From Typha latifolia (taxonomy: Eukaryota; Streptophyta; Magnoliopsida; Poales; Typhaceae), in the NCBI GenBank assembly GCA_019914945.1, contig CM034101.1:10923188-10987187 (forward strand): a stretch of 64,000 nucleotides of DNA. Reading direction: 5' to 3'. This document shows positions 1 through 11,644 of the stretch, one piece after another. Both the position numbers and the translations under genes were made by a program. The notes beneath the pieces are model-generated. The model had not been told where the DNA came from and searched no databases. It saw only the letters and a program-made list of their open reading frames with translations. Every line of letters begins with the position of its first letter. The first letter of the stretch is position 1.

Positions 1-1272
1 GCTCCTCACTCCAGGAGATAGAGATCAAGGATAAGGAGTGGTGGAAGTACACTAGTGAGAGGAAGAGAGGGGGGAGTGCTATACTTTATAACTGTTGCTG
101 GTGCATGCTCACTCTTTAGTCTTTTATGGATTTGAGATCACATTGCTCAGACTCAGAGAGAGAGAGAGAGACCTGAGAGGGCCTTCTTTTGCTCACCAGC
201 ACTAATGTCCTTAGTTGTAAGGAAATGGGGTGCAAGTCCACCACACCATGATACCCTGTGTGGTAATAATATAGACCATCTATATTCTAATGGGACATTA
301 GTACAAATATTCAGGTGGGCCCAAGAGTGACTAGATTGGGTTTAGGTCCGATCAACCTATCAAGTGGTGGGTTGTGAGGCTACAAAATTCTAGGTGGGGC
401 CCTAGAGGGGCTTTTAAGTCTACATAAATTGCTGAGGTCTCTGACAAGTGAGGGTGGGTGCACATGTGTGTGTGTGTGTGTGCGCGCACGTATGTGTTGG
501 GGGTGAGGAAATTCAACTTGAACTTTGTCTGTAGAATAATTTCATAGAGGGTTACTAGAAAAAAAGGGAGAGGGAGTAAGATAGTCAAGAATTTTGTCTC
601 ACTTGGGGTTATTGGAGTTCTTTTAATTAAGTAGAGTAATAACATGTAATATGTGAGAAAGAGTGTAAATGGTAGTTATTGTCTTGGAAAAGCATTTACT
701 ACTGGGATTTGCCTGTCAACTTTGACCTTGAAATTTCCTATGTCTTGTGTGGGCTCTTTTATCTAATGTGATGAATTTCTTAACCCTTTGGAGTCACTTA
801 GAAAATTTTCAACCTTGTCGATGATATGATCACAAAAGGGAGTTCGTTGCCCCAAAGGGGTGACATGTCTAACATTTGTTCTCTTAAGAAATTGAAGATG
901 ATTTCTTATGCATAAAAACATTGCATATACTGCACAAATTCTGACACTTTTTTGTTGATAAAAGAAAGAAAATTATATTGATCTAAGAACTATAGTTATC
1001 ATGCTAAGATCATCGGTCAAAAGCTATCAAAATGATGCTGGGAAAGAGCATTTAGAATCCCATCAGCAACATAATTTACTTCATGGAATACATGGGAGAT
1101 TTATATTTGGAGAAATGTTGCATAAGTACATAAAATGTCATCAATTAAATGTTTGGTGGAACAAATCATGAACCCGGTTGAGGTTGTTGGAAAGGAGGAG
1201 GGGATCAATTTCAACTTGATTCTAGCCCAGCTTCTCTAATAGCTTAAGGTTTCAATTTAAAATAGAGACGAA
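1..1272. other. Intergenic stretch, no gene recognised
   Basis: I see no coding region with family resemblance here. A (GA)n run lies near 155-170, and a (TG)n tract passing into alternating purine-pyrimidine CG/CA lies at about 464-490, a possible Z-DNA-prone site. Reading frames up to 97 codons exist on the minus strand but are built from the TG repeat and pyrimidine-rich sequence, so they are not called as genes. Confidence 0.5.
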
Positions 1273-1919
1273 TGATGCAAACCGGATCAGATCAGATCGT
1301 ATCAAGAGGACATTGAGTTTGATGGATCGAATCTATAACTAATTCATACTTATTTCTTATATAAGCTCTTATGGTATAAGCCATGTAAGCCTTTAAAACA
1401 AATCTTAATTCGAGTTCTATAAGTCTTTAAGGTTAATGCGAATAGGACTTATTATACCCGACCTCTATTTATAGATGGGCTGGGCTTCTTTATAGAGGAA
1501 TCCAAGTATCAAAGTATTAAGAATTAATTTAGTTTAACTATTTTTTTATTATCACATTTACTATTTTATCATAGCTATTAGATCGTCTTTATTTTTTTAG
1601 GAGTAGATTATAGTCTTAGAATCTCCAAAGCTTCTAAACTCTAGCCACCATTTCTTTTAGTAGCCACACTATTATACGGCTAACCACCACCACTCTTGGC
1701 CATCTGCCACCCTTCGACGACCGCCGCAACGTCGAATATTTATCAATCTGTCCTATTCTAATTTTCCTCTACTACTTTATTTATACTTTTTCATTCCAAC
1801 CTCTAATTTAGGTGAAACTAGAGCCATTAGAATCCTAATTCACGAGGCTATCATCACTTAAATTTTTATAATTTTCTTATATTCGAATTTGTTTAGATCT
1901 GATTTGCAATAATAAAACA
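1273..1919 (+). mobile_element. Solo LTR relic, same family as the 42.5-44.4 kb element
   Basis: The segment begins TGATGCAAACCGG and ends in ...AAAACA. Read as its reverse complement it aligns by eye with the LTRs near 43.7-44.4 kb and 19.3-19.9 kb. Shared landmarks, in order, are a GATCCGGTT-like start, a palindromic ATATAGAGGTC-like block, an AT-rich middle, and a block around CGACGTTGC followed by GGTGGC/GATGG motifs. No coding region or second LTR is nearby, so a solo LTR is the simplest reading. Clear target-site duplications were not found, so the exact ends are approximate. Confidence 0.55.
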
Positions 1920-2013
1920 CTTACATCGGTTGTTGCAATAAGAGAAACACATTAGGCAACCGAGCCACAAACCCAATAACCCCAAATTCAAGCCGACCTG
2001 CGAAGTATATATG

Positions 2014-2605
2014 AGAGCATCTCCAATCGAGCTCCAAGACACCAAATTTGGAGCCTGATAGAACTCCAACTGGGCTCCAAATTTGGAGCCAACTACAGTG
2101 GAGCTCCAAATTTGGAGCCCTATCTAAAAATTTGGAGCCCAGCTCCAATACTATTTAACTTTTTAAAATATCAATTTTGTCCTGCAAAGTTTAATCCAAA
2201 AATTTAAATTCTGTATGTATACGTTATTAAATAATTTAATTAGTTAAACTGAATATATAATTAATTTTGCTAATTAATTTTTGATAAAAATAGTACCATT
2301 GGAAAAGTCTCATCGAAATCTTTAAAATGAGTCTAATATTAAATTAGTTAAGTTTTATTTTGTGTAATATAATTTCGATGCATTTAATTAAAAAAATAGT
2401 AATTTAAAATTATTTTTGAAACTATTAAATATTAGTCTTATTATAAAGATATCGATGAGAGTTTTTTAACTATATATATAAAAATAATAATATTAAGACA
2501 ACTTATTAAGTAATTTAAAATATAATATATAAATATATATTATATTAATTAAATTATAACAGGCTCTCGGAGCTCCAAATATAAGCCCTCCCATCGAGAT
2601 GCTCT
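2014..2605. mobile_element. MITE-like element with AGAGCATCTC terminal inverted repeats
   Basis: The left end AGAGCATCTCCAATCGAG is matched in inverse by the right end, which reads AGAGCATCTCGATGGGAG from the other side. Length is 592 bp, the inside is AT-rich and there is no coding capacity, as expected for a miniature inverted-repeat element. Next to the left end the 16-bp palindrome GCTCCAAATTTGGAGC occurs twice in full, with further partial copies. I could not fix a target-site duplication, so the superfamily is left open. Confidence 0.7.
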
Positions 2606-4117
2606 AAGTGTTCACTTTAATGCACGCAAGTAGGAGAGGTTCCCATCTGATCATAATATTGGCAGATATTGGTTTAAATGCAGTGTTATAAAGTTGCTCA
2701 AAGTACTCCTAAGGACAAGTTCCAAACCTTAGAGGGACTATCTTGTGTGTACATCACTGAAACTCAGATCATTTCTGCACTTCTAGATTAACTCAGATCA
2801 TTTCAGATCATTTCTGAAACTCAGAGCCCTCAGTTAGTGCAAACTGCTATTGGAAAAATATGCATATACGCAAGGAAGTCATTAATAAGCAGCAAGGCTA
2901 CTGTAAGTAATAGAGCTTTGAGAGGAAGACTTTGTTCATGGGGGAAGAAGAAGAAGAGAGCCCAAAACACGCGCTTATAGTTCGTATTCAATTTTCTTAA
3001 TTTTCTAGGAACTAAATTTACTTCTACCAGCAGCATAGTGATTAATCCAACTAAATGTTTCTCTCTTTCTTTCAGCAGAATGGGTTGAATTCATGACAAT
3101 TTATACGGAAAAAATATATGAAGTTGCGTTTGAGATAAGGTTTGGATTATAAAATGAAGAGTTTTGTCATATTAAAGATGGAAACTAATAAAATTTTCCT
3201 TTCCTTTCCTTTCCTTTCCTTTTTGTAGGAAAACATCAACAAGGTTTAGTGTTAGTGCTATAAGGCTAGCTTTTGGGATGTTAAAATTAGCCCAACAAGT
3301 TCCTTTGGGCCTGCATGGAAGCAAGCTTCTGTTACTGAAGTAGATTATATATACGAGAAGGGAATTAGAAAGAATATTTGCACCACATCCAGAAGGAAAG
3401 CTTTAATCTTTCTTAATATAATGTGGATAGTAGGTTGGAATAACTACACCTATCACCCTCTAAATTATCCCATTTTCAGGTTGACCCCCTCTCTCACCAA
3501 ACTATATAGAAAACCTCTGAAATGCTTGTTCTGTTAGTTGTCAATTAGTTTTTTTTTTTTAATAAAAATATCATGATCAATTTTAAGCTTTATAGGGAAT
3601 TTTTACCTTTATTAAAAAAAAGAGTTAGGAGTAGAAATAGTAATTTGATATTTTTTTATTAATCTATTAAAAAAGTGGGAGATATTAGATAGTTAAAGGA
3701 TCAAAAGTGTTAACAAAAAATAAATAAGAGAGTCCGTGTGAAAATGGCGAATAGTTCAGAGTGTCTAGCTGTCTATATTATAATTAACCCTAATAGATTT
3801 GATGACAGATGTTATCTATAACATTCGATTAAATCAAGAAGTTTAATGCAGATTTGAGATTGGGTCCATCCCGAGCCCAAATCAAACCTGGCTCGAGTCC
3901 TGCTGGGCCTAGACTTGATCTAGAAAAATAAGACATGTTCGTACGTGGCACTTGTTCTTTGGAAAGAAATGACAATTTAACTCTTAAAATGGAAACATGT
4001 TTGTATTAGTCCCCATTATACATACTTGACATACATCTTTAGCCCAGTAATTGAATCCTGATGAATGTTATAAATTCAATTCTTCTCTAGATATTGGGAT
4101 TAATATTTAGAAGATTT

Positions 4118-4120
<3 letters not shown>
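2606..4120. other. Intergenic stretch with pyrimidine repeat
   Basis: No gene is recognised. A TTTCC pentanucleotide repeat of about five to six units occupies roughly 3193-3225. The short minus-strand reading frame around 2830-3036 shows no recognisable family features. Confidence 0.45.

Positions 4121-4182
<62 letters not shown>
4121..4182. repeat. (CT)31 microsatellite
   Basis: An uninterrupted CT dinucleotide tract of 31 units. It lies about 0.3 kb downstream of the IDA-like gene that reads on the minus strand. A GA/CT tract of this length is normally highly length-polymorphic. Confidence 0.97.
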
Positions 4183-4183
<1 letters not shown>

Positions 4184-4341
4184 GCTCTCTAGAAAGAAGC
4201 AGGCACGCACACAGATAGTATATGCTGTTCTTTTTATTGAACATCAATATATCTTATGAAGTATACACTCTTGCAGCAGCGATGGATGACTTGCATCAGC
4301 CACCTCTTAAAAGACTTAGACGAACAATGAGAAATGAAATC

Positions 4342-4346
<5 letters not shown>

Positions 4347-4391
<45 letters not shown>
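4347..4391. repeat. (TA)n microsatellite, about 22 units
   Basis: An uninterrupted alternating TA tract, about 65 bases downstream of the stop codon of the minus-strand IDA-like gene and so probably in or near its 3' UTR. Confidence 0.95.
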
Positions 4392-4394
<3 letters not shown>

Positions 4395-4456
4395 CAAGAA
4401 AACCAAAATGCATATACAATATAAGAAGAGACCTTTCAACAACATCTTGAGATATT

Positions 4457-4759
4457 TCATGGCTTATGGTGATGCCTCTTGAGAGAACACTTGATTGAAC
4501 CGAGCGTATGGTAGTTGACATACCGACTCGGGGCCGACGGCGGAGCTTGAAAACCTCTCGGCATGCACCCTTTAATCTCCCTATCACGAAAGTATCGATA
4601 GTTGTGATGTGATTGTGATCTTAGAGCTACATAACTTGGTGGTGGCCTCGGTCTCAGCCTCGTTGCTATTACGACGGATTTTGTGGAGCTCCTGATGGCG
4701 AGATCCATCGGAGTTAGTATTATGACTAAGAACATGAGAGTGAGAACAAGAGTAGACAT
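4457..4759 (-). CDS. Putative IDA-like (IDL) secreted signalling peptide precursor
   Basis: A 100-residue single-exon reading frame. Residues 1-21 form a hydrophobic signal-peptide-like start (MSTLVLTLMFLVIILTPMDLA), followed by a basic, low-conservation middle. Residues 73-82 read PPSAPSRYVN, which matches the P-P-S-x-P-S-x-x-x-N core (PIP motif) of the INFLORESCENCE DEFICIENT IN ABSCISSION family. Known members release this core as an apoplastic ligand for HAESA-type receptor kinases in abscission, root emergence and stress. Unlike classical IDA, where the motif is near the C terminus, 18 residues follow, ending KRHHHKP. The start is the first ATG after a TATA box about 70 bases upstream. 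The family call rests on the motif and architecture only; another small secreted peptide class is possible. Confidence 0.6.
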   Translation of the reverse strand: MSTLVLTLMFLVIILTPMDLAIRSSTKSVVIATRLRPRPPPSYVALRSQSHHNYRYFRDREIKGCMPRGFQAPPSAPSRYVNYHTLGSIKCSLKRHHHKP

Positions 4760-4824
4760 TTTATTTATTTAAAGGAAGAAGAAGAAGAAACGGCTTGCAG
4801 TAGCTAGTTTGAGAAATAGGGTTG

Positions 4825-4835
4825 TTATATAATAA
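4825..4835 (-). promoter_or_regulatory. TATA box of the IDA-like gene
   Basis: On the minus strand this reads TTATTATATAA, about 65-75 bases before the ATG at 4759. That leaves room for a short 5' UTR containing a CTT repeat. The position suits a plant core promoter; no other elements were assigned. Confidence 0.5.
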
Positions 4836-7800
4836 GAGTTATGAACGTTGTAAGAGGAGGAGGGGGGGTTAGACTCGTGAGGACAGATCAGCAGTACATT
4901 GTACAGCTCGTCGTTGTTATGGATGAGATTTCCTTTGCTTTTCTGGCCTTTGTGTCTTGTCTCCAGCCCAGGCAGGTGAGGATGCTCGTGCTCTTCATTT
5001 ACTACCAATTTCTTTCTGTGAGGTCAAACACAACTGCCCAACTATTTTATAATGATTTATAACCTTGTTACAATAAACTAATAATTTCATTGGTCTCAGC
5101 TACCATATTCACGAAACAACACATAATCTGCTCTGTTTTTGTATACCCTCAATTAAACTAGCAAAAATCTTTTTCTTTTTTGTTTCTTCCAATGGTTAAA
5201 TCTGTGCACGGATGCTTTTCTTGGACAGTTGACCGACACCAAGCAAGTTGGCTTTAGATATTCATCTCACTTGAATGGAGGGAGGGTGTGCAGGAGAATT
5301 TGAGCTATTACTTTTTTTCTTTGTTTTCTTTTTGTTGAGAAGGTATTTAATGATGTCAACGTTAGACGGCAAAAGAAAAGAAGAAGAAAAAAATGAACCT
5401 CACCACTAATTTCCCCTTCTGACTCAAACTTTGCACAAGCCATTGTCACAAACTACTGCCCCAAAGATATAATCTAGGGCTAACTCCAAGCACAACCAAT
5501 ATGAAATCTTATGCCTTAAAACTCTTTCCATCTTCAGAATCTAATCCAGCACTTTAAGAACCACAACTGTAGTCTCTTTATAAGCTACCACAGCCTGTCT
5601 CAAACTAAGTATTCATGCATTAGGTCTAGGAATTTTTTACCCACATGTTCCAAAAACTACTGATTAAAATTGCAGTACATGTTTACTAACAGGTTGGCTC
5701 GAATACCAACTATTGCCTGATGGATTATTCTTATCTAACTCTCAAAGAACAGGAGTCATATTAGATAGAAAGGCATCCTAGTGCAGAAATCTCTGGCCAA
5801 TACAGTCAGTATACACAGCATTACTCAAGATTGCTAGAGAAGCACCTGTTACCAAGTGTGCATGAGAAGAACTCTCTTCAAGCAAGAACTCTTAGCCAAA
5901 TATCCAACAATTGCAGACCAAATTCATGCGTTCATATATATAGCCTAGGAGAATAGTAGTAGAAAAGCATATAATCCAATGAGACAATTACATTTTAAAC
6001 CTAAATTAATTTCATTGCCATTATGATTTTATTCAAACTAAAACTGTTAATTTTTTTATAACATTTAGCAATTCTATGAATTGAACTTGAAGATAGTCGT
6101 CTTAAATTAGATAACACGTACAAAAAATAATACTTATCGAATTTCAGATAACAAAAATACAACAAATATATTAAACAAAGATAATATATATATATATATA
6201 TATATTATCTTTGTCATCTTAAATTCAACCAATACTATTCTAAATACATTGAAAAGCTTATTCAATTATCTACAACTTTATCTTTAATGAGTGTCTTTCA
6301 AATTGACCTATATATTAGTCAAATACGATGAAAAAAAATAACTATCTCAATTTAAATATAACTATAAGGGTAAAATGACACAAATAAAACTATAAAGCCT
6401 GGTTTGAAGATAAGCTTTGAACTCAGATTAGTTTGTCTCATTTTTTTAGTCTTGTTTTTTTAAAATAAATTAGATATGAAATCTAATCAAATGATAAAAA
6501 AATATTTAATTACTTAACGTGTTTAAGGGATCCCTGGGGTCCCTACACTCAAAGCAAACAAGGCTTAATGGAATAGAGTTTAGACATAACCATAGAGAGA
6601 AACATAATTTCCCCTAATCCAAATAATATTGAGCTTCAATATCATGGAACTCCAAAGATGTGTCATCAATACATGCTCCAGAAGAAAAATGCCGACCACT
6701 TAAATTTCTCATGTAAAAAAGAGTCTTTCTACTTCTACAAGTCTGCAAATCATGTAGTAAAGCTCAACTCCATCCAAAATCAATATACATGGGTCGATGT
6801 CAATCCATATAGACTAAAATCTAATTAAATAAGCACACTGGTCCAGCTAAGTCTAGTCAGGTTTAAAAGGTTGAATACCAATGAACTTCAAATTCTCTTC
6901 ACAGGTCAGTAATAAACATTTGAAAACAAATGTGTTTGCAAAGAAACCCATAAACTGCCACTGCTTATTCTCCTAGAATTCATAATCGTTAATTTCCATG
7001 CCATTAGAGAACTTCTTGCATCTCAAACCTTCCATTGGCATATATACTTATGAATGCATTTTACAGTTCGCAGTTGACCAAAGAAAAAAAAAACTATTTG
7101 CAACACTGGCGAAATGATTCTACTGTACACCCCTCTTTTCATCTTTCCTAGCAGCTAGCTCCAGCAATTTCCCTCAGTCTTTCTCAAGGCCAGTAAAACT
7201 TCTGGATTTCTCACATCAAGTGCTTAACAGTTGTGATCAATTGATAGAAGTTTTGCGAAGATTTCCTCAAAACCTGAGATTTTGCACCAGCCAATAGAAC
7301 CTCCTATGAGCAATGCTGTCTACAGAGTACACACTTCCACAAAAAGGATGGTATGGCAGTATCTCAGGCCTTAAATTTCTCACTCTACTTATCACAGAGA
7401 GATTTTTAGAATCACTTTCCAGTTAAATGATCGCAACGGATGAGAAAATCTGACCAATGCAGTTTTGGATACATCAATCAAATGACCAATCTTTCTGAAC
7501 CCCCCTAAAAGTAGCCCACCTTTTTTTACTAGAAAAGGCACACTGGCTTTGTGGCCTTCCTTTGAGACTGACTCAAAAAACCTATCAATCAAGAGCCAAA
7601 CAAAGGGAAAATGGGATCGGCAAATCCTTGACACCTTTCCATACCATCTCATATTACTGAGAAAAGAAACCTTGCAATAGATAAATCCTGTCAAGTGAAC
7701 TTGCAAGCCCTATCAAATCACTACTTCACCACAATGATTGAATGGTTGCACTTGAGAAAAAATGCTCGCATTCACCAAAAGCTTCAAGCACTACTACATA

Positions 7801-8130
7801 GGTTCTCTGGTTAGTTGGCTCTCAAGTTACGTACTCAAAATGTAAAAGAACTACATAGCATAAATAGTAGAAGTCATAATTAGTTGCAATATACTGCCAT
7901 GAATATAAAGGCTCGACTGAGTAAACAGCCATGCTTACTCTGAAGCCCCCAAAAATTGATCTGCATCATCATGTGAAACCCAGAAAGGTAAAATAAAAGA
8001 CAAATGGTACATTTAAAAGGATGCACAATTCCAACAGGTTTCCATCTGTTGGTTGAGCACAGCCCAATGTGAGCAGTTGGTGAAAAATGGAACTGAAGCC
8101 ATAATAAGACAGGTAACTGATCAATCAACA
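4836..8130. other. Stretch without a recognised gene, partly possible 3' flank of the SnRK1 beta gene
   Basis: No protein family is recognised on either strand. Short minus-strand frames, for example about 7392-7706, carry no motif I can name. Because the SnRK1 beta exon at 8134-8442 reads leftwards, sequence just below 8130 is either its 3' UTR or a further intron. A 40-bp perfect AT palindrome lies at 6175-6214. Confidence 0.4.
6175..6214. repeat. 40-bp perfect palindrome with TA core
   Basis: Arms ACAAAGATAA and TTATCTTTGT flank a 20-bp TA tract, making the whole 40 bp self-complementary. Such a sequence can extrude as a cruciform or hairpin. Confidence 0.9.
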
Positions 8131-8133
8131 TGT

Positions 8134-8442
8134 TTACCTTCTTTGGACCGGCTTATATAGCACAACAGTCACATATTTTGATCGGAAACGATGGGTGATT
8201 CCAAGAGCTACCACAGATCTGGAGCTCTCTTTCTCTATGTAGAGGTGATTCAGAATCACATTCTGAGGCAGCGGGAGACTGCTTGAATCATCTTGGCTCG
8301 GTGGGAAGCTCAGAAGAGTATGCTGCAAATGAGGAGGGACTAGTGGTGGTTCCCGTGCTTCATCTTCATTCCCTGGGATTGGGTTATTATAACTTAAATC
8401 AGGTGATCTTGGTACTTCAAATCCTACAACACTGACTCCTTC
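8134..8442 (-). CDS. SnRK1 (SNF1/AMPK) regulatory beta subunit, beta3 type, conserved C-terminal exon
   Basis: The exon encodes about 102 residues beginning [20 protein letters not shown] and ending YKPVQRR. It holds the complete C-terminal association (ASC/AMPKBI) domain: PPHLQHTLL near the start, [13 protein letters not shown] in the middle and [14 protein letters not shown] at the end. In plants this domain bridges the catalytic SnRK1 alpha and the gamma subunits of the energy-sensing kinase. The VVGFEVP...SYNN lead-in just before the ASC domain is typical of the short plant beta3 form that lacks a carbohydrate-binding module. The left junction TGCAG/GAAGG is a good splice acceptor in phase 0. 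At the other end the frame reads AGG TAA: either a true stop, or a splice donor (AAG/GTAAAC at 8138/8137) with a further small exon. The N-terminal residues must lie upstream (higher coordinates) and were not identified. The frame is intact. Confidence 0.88.
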   Translation of the reverse strand, partial: EGVSVVGFEVPRSPDLSYNNPIPGNEDEAREPPLVPPHLQHTLLSFPPSQDDSSSLPLPQNVILNHLYIEKESSRSVVALGITHRFRSKYVTVVLYKPVQRR

Positions 8443-8689
8443 CTGCACCATTATAAATTTCAGTAAACATGATAATTTGAGATGCATAAAGAACAAAAAT
8501 GGAATTCAGCAGTTTTATCACTAATCTATTACATGATTATCTCCACAAGGATCCATGATTTTGAGCTCAGCAGAATTCCACTTAAGACAGCAAATAATCC
8601 TGCAGAGGACAAAATATTATTCCAAATCGAAAATTTAGAACCATACTGTACACTAGAAACTCTAGATTGTAAATGACAGAAAGGAATAT

Positions 8690-9240
8690 ACCATGGTTTG
8701 CCGGATCGGCTGATCCCGATCCAAACTCTCTCACTCACTCTTTCTTTCTTTACCATAAAGCCATTGTTTTTCTTAAGGAGAGATCTAGCTTGAACGAACT
8801 CCGACGACATAGATCTAACTTCGGCAAACACCGGTATGTAATTTATTAATTTTATTTCTTTATTTATCTCTTAGTTTTTCATTTTTTTCTCTCTATCTCA
8901 TTTTTTTCACTTTTCTTTTTCTTCACTGTACTATTGTTATTTTTTCTTTTGTTTAGTTTTCTTCTACTCGCTCTCTCTAATCTTTTATTCTTTTCAGTTT
9001 TCACTGCACCATAGTTTTTCTTTCTTTATTTTTTTTATTTTTATCATTTTTTCTTAATATTTAAAAAAATTTCTGCATTTTTTAAATAAATTTAAAATTT
9101 ACGTAGTTAAAAAAAAATTCGATCTGATCTAGGTGATCAATACGGTCGATACGGCTGATCTAGCCGATACGTATCGTTTTTTTCGAAAGACTAATCTCGA
9201 TTCCAATCCAATATTTCCAAACCTTCATCAATAGTCAATA
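8690..9240 (+). mobile_element. Dispersed short repeat, family R3, copy 1
   Basis: The copy begins near ACCATGGTTTGCCGGATCGG and ends after a CCGATACGTATCG block and a CGATTCCAATCC stretch. The middle is T/CT-rich. The same start block, purine- or pyrimidine-rich middle and CGATACGTATCG-like end recur at about 9380 and, inverted, at about 11645. There is no coding capacity. The copy lies just upstream of the SnRK1 beta exon, possibly in its intron. The superfamily is unknown. Confidence 0.55.
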
Positions 9241-9379
9241 CTTGCAACATGCAAAATAGAAGAGAATGATTCACATTTTGCAAGCTACAATTGACCACAT
9301 GCTAGCATAAATTCTCTGTAAGAATTTAGAGTTAAACTAACGCACTTTAGAACTTTCATCTGGCAACTCATTGCACCCA

Positions 9380-10150
9380 AATACCATGGTTCCTAGTTTC
9401 GGCCGATCTCGAGTGGGATTGGCCGAAACAGATCGGGATCGGCCGTAGCCGATCCCGATCCTAGCCGAAACCAATCTATTGATTGGTTTCAGTTGGGTAT
9501 CAGCCGATTCGTTTCGGGTTGGGATCGGCCGTACCGGTCGATCCCTCACGAGACGAGCATGGGTAAGAGAGAAAGAAAGGGAAAAGAAAGATAGAAAGAG
9601 AGGGAAAGAGAGGAAGGAAGAGAGAGAGGGAAAGAGAAAGAAAGAGAGAGAGAGATGGAGCAAGAGAGAGGGAAAGAGAGAGAGAGGGGAATAGGAGAGA
9701 GAGACATGGAGAGAAAACAAAAATTAAAAAACTATGTTAAAGAGGGAAATAGGTGGTAGTCAGTGAGGGAGAGGGAGAGTTTTTAAGGGAGAGAGTTAGT
9801 AGGAGAGATAGTTAATTAGGAAGAAAGTTTGATAAGAGAGAGTTAGTAGGAGAGAGTTTAATAAGAGAGTGAGAGAGAGAGTTTGATAATAAAAAAAAGT
9901 TAGTGAAGAGAAGGTAAGAATTTTTTTAATTTCTGTGGGAGAGAAAGAGTGTGAGTGGTAGAAAGGGGGAGAAATAGAAATTGAGAAAATAACATTTATT
10001 TTTTAGTTTTTAGACTTTATATATGAATAATTTCTAATTATATCTTATTACTATTTTTCTAAAAAATTAAAAAAATTCTGTATTTTAAAATATAGGCCGA
10101 TATGGACGTCCGATACGTATCGTTTTTCAGACGGCCAATGTAAAACTGCA
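9380..10150 (+). mobile_element. Dispersed short repeat, family R3, copy 2, with GA-rich core
   Basis: Starts at ACCATGGTTCCTAG followed by repeated CGATC/GGCCGA motifs. A long GAGA/GAAAG-rich segment at about 9550-9980 creates repetitive open frames on both strands that are not genes. It ends after GATACGTATCG near 10130. The order of blocks is the same as in copies 1 and 3. Confidence 0.55.
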
Positions 10151-11644
10151 ACATGAATTGGCTATCATAGTATGCAGGAACTAATGTAAAACTGCAAAAT
10201 GATGGCAGTCAGCTAGTTTCCTAGGTTCTCAATCCTTAAAAGGAATGAATATGAGAGCAAGGTCTTATATGCCTCCCTACGTTGTGAGTCCCTCACAGGA
10301 CTTCTCATGCCAACTGTTGCAAAGAAAATTAGTAGGTGACTTGGCAATAGGAGGCAAAGCAGTAACAAGTTAGCTAACTCGGGTATTCATATGGCCATTT
10401 ATCTTTGTCCACATTAGGTTCCCATGCCAATCAACCATTTGCATGATTTGAATTGACTGAATTAAGAAAAAGCAGAAGTAGAAATTAAATTTGGTAATAT
10501 TTTTTGACAATTGGTCAAAACCTTCAAGGCTTGGGTATTTGCCACATAGGTCTTCAGCTATGTAGATAATCCAGGGTGTAAGGCCAATTGTAATTTTTGA
10601 CATGCTTCTTATTCTACTTGCAGCAGTTACCATCCTGATTCAACCTGCTGCTTCCTTTAATTTAAATCATGTTTGCTAGTTTCAATTGGATGATATTTGG
10701 TTTTCTTTTCCTTCTAAATTGAGTGTTGAGACTGGAGAGTAATAATAATAGCAAACTGTTGTAAATAAAAAGGTGTTATATCATGGTAAAATGAAACCAT
10801 ATAAAAACGAGATGGGAGGGAAGGCAGTGGAGAGGATGAGGGAGAAAGAGCAGATAGTGTGACGTGTGGCAGCTAGGATTAGCTAGCACAAAAGAGGGGG
10901 AAGAAAGAACCAAGGTTGGGTTGGGTTTGGGTCTTAGAAAAACCAGTAGAAGCCCTTATAGATATAGGCAAACTAACATCTCAAAATTTTTGGTCAAAGA
11001 GAGTTACAATGTCCACTAGTATTTCAAGATTTTCAGCCAAACAGAACAGAATTTGATGTCCTAACCTGTATGCAAAATAATTCTTTTAATCGGCATATGA
11101 AGCCTTAGATTAATTATAAGGGAATGCTCTGCATTTTTCAAGAACTAAAAGGAGGCTGTGACATATTACTATCATGAACACATATAAGTAAAAGAAAATC
11201 TACATGCACTTCGTAGCTAGTTCTACATATAAAACTTAAGTGAAACATTCAAACAGTGAATTTAGCATTGAAGAATAATGTTACCATGATTGAAAACTCA
11301 AGTTCCGTTGGTTCTTGGATGAAGATAAAATTTCAAATTCTCAACTGGTTCAAGCTGTTTCAGTCTAGTTTTAGAAGTCTCAGTTTCAGACTCTATTCTT
11401 AACATATAAAACTTAGAAATATTAAAGCACAAGTTATAGAAATAGCACAAAAATAAGGAGAAAAAGAAGCTCAAAATATTAGGAGTAACAAAATGTAGTT
11501 ATAACTACTACCATGTTGAGGTTTTTCTGATTAATGGGATTTGGGGGTATAATACTCTGGTTGCGCTTTAAATGCCTATATACTTACTTAATGTGATCAC
11601 ATTTGTGGTTTTAAAAGATATAAGAGCTGTAGAAATTTCCTACA
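10151..11644. other. Non-coding stretch, possibly intron of the SnRK1 beta gene
   Basis: No recognised family on either strand. A minus-strand frame at about 10370-10633 has no motif I can name. Confidence 0.4.

Noticed and set aside
9337..9720. Reading frames of 71-127 codons rich in Arg/Glu/Lys or Ser/Leu/Phe
   Set aside because: They arise from the GA-rich core of an R3 repeat; low complexity on both strands and no family features.
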